9,651 nt of DNA from CAZBBB01 sp964490005 (lineage in GTDB: Bacteria > Planctomycetota > B15-G4), in the NCBI GenBank assembly GCA_964490005.1, contig CAZBBB010000114.1:1-9651 (forward strand), in the 5' to 3' direction. This document shows positions 6,754 through 9,651 of this stretch, piece after piece (the stretch's first letter is position 1; the number at the start of each line of letters is the position of its first letter). A model generated the notes under the pieces. It was not told the DNA's origin. It searched no databases and saw only the letters and a list, made by a program, of their open reading frames with translations. Both the position numbers and the translations under genes were made by a program.

Positions 6754-9042
6754 ATGAACCTGCACGTCTCGTCCCCCCGCAAGTGGATGTGGAGCGCCGC
6801 GCTGGCCGTTTTGGCCGCGTGCAACGCCCCGCAGGGCCACAACACCGACGTCCTCGAGCCGCCGCACGGCAAGGACATCGCCGGCAACTTCGATCCGTCG
6901 GCGGCGCGCGTCACGCTGTCGCCCGACACGGCGATCAACCCGGTGCGCTCGCAGCACGTCCTCGTGGCCACGGTCACGACCGAGGACGGCCACCCGCTGG
7001 GCGGCCGCCGCGTCGAGTGGATGATCCCCGAGGGCAGCCTCGGCGCGATCGTCGGCATCGACGAGCACGGCGTCTACACCGACAACGGCAGCAAGGACGT
7101 CTCCTCGCTGCAGCGCGCGCAGATCGGCGACAAGCACACGCCGAACTTCGCCGTCACGCACACGACCAACGTGCCCGAGCGCCTCACCTTCGGCACCAAG
7201 GACACTTCCGATGACCTGATCATCGAGCCCGGCCAGACGTGGATCGCCATCACGTCCGCGGTCGAGGGCACGACCGACGTCATCGCCTACGCCCCGGGCA
7301 TCCGCAACTGGGCCAACCACAAGGCCTTCGCCACCAAGCACTGGATGGACGTGGCCTGGGTGCTGCCGGGCGATGCGGCCAACCGCGTCGGCACCGACCA
7401 CGGCCTGTCCACGCAGGTCATGAAGCACAGCGACAAGTCGCCGCTGGCCGGCTACCTCGTCACCTACAAGCTCGTGTCGGGCCCCAAGGCCACGTTCGAG
7501 CCGGGCGGCAAGGACTGGGTCACGGTCACGACCGACGCCAAGGGCCTCGCGAACGCGACGCTCAAGCAGGCCGCGCCCGCCGAGGGCGACAACGTGGTGG
7601 CGATCTCGATCGTCCGCCCCGGCAACAAGGACTGCTGCGAGCCCGAGAAGCTCATCGCCACCGGCGAGATGACCAAGACCTGGATGGCGCCGACCATCGG
7701 CATCACCAAGAGCGCTCCGGCGCAGGTCAACGTCGGCGACGACTTCAAGTACGCCATCGTGGTCGGCAACGACAGCCATGTCGCGACCCGCGAGACGGTG
7801 CTGACGGACGTGCTGCCCGAGGGCATCGCGTACGTCGCGTCGAGCCCGGCGGCCAAGGTCGAGGGCAGCAAGCTCTCGTGGAACCTCGGCACGATCGAGC
7901 CCGGCGCGAAGAGCGAGGTCTCCGTCACGGTCAAGGCCACGAAGACCGGCAAGTTCACCAACTGCGCCGACGTCGCGGCCGAGGCCGGCCTCAAGGGCCG
8001 CGCCTGCGCCGACACGGTGGCGGTGGCGCCCGAGCTGCAGCTGACCAAGACGGCCCCGGCCGAGGTCCTGCTGTGCGACGGCATCACCTACACGTACGTC
8101 GTCAAGAACAACGGCACCGGTCCGGCGACCGGCGTCAAGATCGCGGACACGCTCCCGGCGGGCCTCTCGGTCGGCGCGGGCGGCACGAACGTCTCGTTCG
8201 ACGTCGGCACCCTGAAGGCCGGCGAGAGCAAGACGTTCACGGCCAAGGCGGCCGCGTCGAAGACGGGTGAGTACGTCAACAAGGCCACGGCTTCCGGCAA
8301 CGGCGGCCTCAAGGCCGAGGCGTCCGCCAAGACGATCGTGCGTCAGCCGGTGCTGAACATCGCCAAGGTCGCTCCCGAGCGCGTGTTCATCGGTCGTCCG
8401 GTGAACTACGACATCACCGTGAAGAACACGGGCGATGCCGCGTCGGCCGACACGGTGGTCGTCGACACGCTGCCCGCCGGCGTCACCTTCGTGAGCGCCA
8501 GCGAGGGCGGCACGATGGCGGCCGGCAAGGTGACGTGGAACCTCGGCAGCCTCGCGGCCAATGCCAGCCGGACGCTCCGCGTCACGGTCACGGCGGCGGC
8601 GGCGGGCAACCTGGTGAACGCGGTCACGGCCAAGGGCACCTGCGCCGATCCGGTCTCGGCCCAGGCCACCACGCGCGTCGAGGGCATCCCCGCCCTGCTG
8701 CTCGAGGTGATCGACACCGACGACCCGATCGAGGTCGGCGGCAACGAGACCTACGTCATCGTGGTCACCAACCAGGGTTCGGCGCCGGACACGCAGATCG
8801 TGATCAAGGCCACGCTCCCGGCCGAGATGACGTTCGTGTCGGCCTCCGGCCCGTCGGCCCACACGGCCGCCGGCCAGGTCATCACGTTCGCCGCGGTGCC
8901 GAGCCTCGCCCCCAAGGCGCAGCTCACCTACCGCGTCATCGCGAAGGGCAATGCGGCCGGCGACGTCCGCTTCGCCGTGGCGATGAACAGCGCCGAGCTC
9001 ACCACCCCGGTGGATGAGACCGAGGCCACGCGCATCTACTGA
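6754..9042 (+). CDS. OmcB-like lipoprotein with Ig-like N-terminal half and four DUF11 modules (long paralogue)
   Basis: This is a 762-residue predicted lipoprotein with a textbook lipobox, LAAC, C23 being the modified residue. An AGGAG five bases before the ATG at 6754 fixes the start. An in-frame ATG at 6610 would bury the signal peptide and is unlikely. Residues about 47-310 form two Ig/invasin-like modules (around 47-130 and 230-290) joined by a segment with EPGQTWIAITSAVEGTTDV; I recall similar segments in planctomycete DUF11 proteins. This half has a vicinal pair, C294-C295. Four DUF11 modules follow at about 314-426, 427-532, 533-644 and 645-762, in the same order as in the divergent paralogue. 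Single cysteines are C404, C418, C441 and C630. The C-terminus, VDETEATRIY, resembles the end of chlamydial OmcB. The protein is Lys-rich (about 43 Lys). Outer-membrane or cell-wall structural function is inferred. Confidence 0.92.
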   Translation: MNLHVSSPRKWMWSAALAVLAACNAPQGHNTDVLEPPHGKDIAGNFDPSAARVTLSPDTAINPVRSQHVLVATVTTEDGHPLGGRRVEWMIPEGSLGAIVGIDEHGVYTDNGSKDVSSLQRAQIGDKHTPNFAVTHTTNVPERLTFGTKDTSDDLIIEPGQTWIAITSAVEGTTDVIAYAPGIRNWANHKAFATKHWMDVAWVLPGDAANRVGTDHGLSTQVMKHSDKSPLAGYLVTYKLVSGPKATFEPGGKDWVTVTTDAKGLANATLKQAAPAEGDNVVAISIVRPGNKDCCEPEKLIATGEMTKTWMAPTIGITKSAPAQVNVGDDFKYAIVVGNDSHVATRETVLTDVLPEGIAYVASSPAAKVEGSKLSWNLGTIEPGAKSEVSVTVKATKTGKFTNCADVAAEAGLKGRACADTVAVAPELQLTKTAPAEVLLCDGITYTYVVKNNGTGPATGVKIADTLPAGLSVGAGGTNVSFDVGTLKAGESKTFTAKAAASKTGEYVNKATASGNGGLKAEASAKTIVRQPVLNIAKVAPERVFIGRPVNYDITVKNTGDAASADTVVVDTLPAGVTFVSASEGGTMAAGKVTWNLGSLAANASRTLRVTVTAAAAGNLVNAVTAKGTCADPVSAQATTRVEGIPALLLEVIDTDDPIEVGGNETYVIVVTNQGSAPDTQIVIKATLPAEMTFVSASGPSAHTAAGQVITFAAVPSLAPKAQLTYRVIAKGNAAGDVRFAVAMNSAELTTPVDETEATRIY

Positions 9043-9053
9043 GGATCGCGTGA

Positions 9054-9094
9054 CCCCGCTCTGCGGGGGGTCGCCGCGAGGCGGCCTCCCGCAG
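9054..9094 (+). other. Overlapping, mutually exclusive hairpins behind the long OmcB-like gene
   Basis: CCCCGC-TCT-GCGGGG (9054-9068) competes with a longer stem pairing 9061-9070 (CTGCGGGGGG) with 9085-9094 (CCTCCCGCAG, one G-U pair). The longer stem itself encloses GCCGC-GAG-GCGGC (9073-9085, touching the outer arm at its last base). The block starts 12 bases after the stop codon. It may assist termination or protect the mRNA 3' end. Confidence 0.4.
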
Positions 9095-9102
9095 GGCAGA
9101 TC

Positions 9103-9149
9103 ACCGGCGTGCCGCGCCCCCCGGGTTCGGCACGCCGGTTCCGTTTGCG
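9103..9149 (+). terminator. Rho-independent-like terminator of the long OmcB-like gene
   Basis: The arms ACCGGCGTGCCG (9103-9114) and CGGCACGCCGGT (9128-9139) are a perfect 12-bp inverted repeat around a 13-base loop. They are followed by TCCGTTTG, a short T-rich tail that stands out in this GC-rich sequence. It is placed 60 bases after the stop and 100 bases before the next gene. Confidence 0.65.
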
Positions 9150-9241
9150 GGGCGGAGATCCGCGCGCCGGCCGGGCGCTGTAACCTCTCCGTCGGGGCCG
9201 GGCACCCCCGGGGCCACCCCCTGCCACGGAGACCTCCGCCG

Positions 9242-9651
9242 ATGCACAGCTTCAAGACGACCCTCTGCGCCGCGCTGTTCGGCGCGACCCTGCTCGCCGG
9301 CACGACCGCCGCCCAGGAGGCGCGCGCCCCGGGCGCGCGCAAGCAGCGCGACGAGATCAAGGTCGAGCGCCAGCTCGAGCGGACGGCGCCGCGTCCCGCC
9401 GATGCCCGCCGGGAGCCGGGCGAGCTGCGCGGCCTGCGCGCCAAGCTGCTCGAGCAGCGGCAGGCGCAGCCGGCGCGCTTCAAGGCGCTCATGCGGCACG
9501 TGCTCGAGAAGCTGCAGGCGCGCAAGGCCGAGTCCCGCCGAGGGCGGATCGAGCGCCCGACCGACGGACGGCGCGCGATCGAGGCGCGGCCCGGCCGCGA
9601 GGCGGCTCCCGGTGCGCGCGCGCCGCGCGGCGCGCGCCACGAGTCGCGCGG
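9242..9651 (+). CDS. Small basic secreted protein of unknown function (3' end outside window)
   Basis: The reading frame is open from the ATG at 9242 to the window edge, giving 136 codons so far. A GGAG at 9228-9231 lies ten bases before the start. The N-terminus is a clear signal peptide (MHSFKTTLCAALFGATLLAG) with likely cleavage in TTAA-QEA, very like the PTAA-QDG of the cytochrome fusion at the left end of the window. The mature part is extremely rich in Arg, Ala, Glu and Gln. It has a helix-prone, coiled-coil-like block (about residues 60-95, around LRAKLLEQRQ and ALMRHVLEKLQARK) followed by Arg/Gly/Pro-rich low complexity. I do not recognise a family. The signal peptide, ribosome binding site and third-position GC bias support a real gene; the function is unknown. 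Confidence 0.72.
   Translation, partial: MHSFKTTLCAALFGATLLAGTTAAQEARAPGARKQRDEIKVERQLERTAPRPADARREPGELRGLRAKLLEQRQAQPARFKALMRHVLEKLQARKAESRRGRIERPTDGRRAIEARPGREAAPGARAPRGARHESR

Noticed and set aside
4338..7214. Plus-strand 958-codon open frame across rmuC and the short OmcB-like gene
   Set aside because: It crosses two well-supported minus-strand genes and the intergenic region, and translates into Arg/Ala/Gly-rich sequence without recognisable motifs.
6733..9525. Very long minus-strand open frame opposite the long OmcB-like gene
   Set aside because: Its product is Arg/Gly/Asp/His-rich low complexity with no domain, and it runs antisense across two genes with clear signal peptides. In such GC-rich DNA, antisense frames stay open because stop codons are rare.
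9611..9640. Near-palindromic GCGCGC run at the right edge
   Set aside because: It lies inside the basic protein gene and is explained by consecutive Arg, Ala, Gly and Pro codons.

Overview
The window is very GC-rich (above 70% by eye) and carries four complete or near-complete protein genes plus one gene cut by the right edge. I see no tRNA, rRNA, CRISPR array, insertion sequence or other mobile element. The best guess for the host is a high-GC member of the PVC superphylum, most likely a planctomycete. The reasons are two lipoproteins related to the chlamydial large cysteine-rich envelope protein OmcB (tandem DUF11 modules), a YVTN beta-propeller/c-type cytochrome fusion, and signal peptides ending in TAAQ plus an acidic residue. 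The phylum call is inference.

Layout. (1) 4-3453, + strand: an exported multidomain protein with a beta-propeller, two CxxCH haem sites in a di-haem peroxidase-like region, calcium-loop repeats and Ig/FnIII-like domains. (2) 3440-4744, - strand: RmuC, convergent with gene 1 and overlapping its 3' end by 14 bp. (3) 4848-6419, - strand: an OmcB-like four-module DUF11 lipoprotein, upstream of rmuC on the same strand. A perfect 14-bp hairpin lies just behind its stop, and a 7-bp palindrome lies in front of rmuC. (4) 6420-6753: a 334-bp divergent intergenic region with a candidate minus-strand promoter abutted by a perfect 10-bp inverted repeat, a TTGACA hexamer, a compact hairpin and a strong ribosome binding site. 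(5) 6754-9042, + strand: the second OmcB-like lipoprotein, with an extra Ig-like N-terminal half. (6) 9043-9241: a structured intergenic region with a good terminator candidate. (7) 9242 to the window end, + strand: the start of a small, very basic secreted protein of unknown function.

The centre of interest is the head-to-head pair of OmcB-like genes. Both proteins have a lipobox, both carry four DUF11 modules in the same order, and both end in a sequence very like the C-terminus of chlamydial OmcB as I remember it. Each has lost most of the cysteines that characterise OmcB, but the few that remain lie at matching positions in the two paralogues and appear to match OmcB cysteines. This suggests an ancestral PVC envelope-protein family, here as a duplicated, differently regulated lipoprotein pair. 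The cytochrome fusion and RmuC have no evident functional link to the pair.
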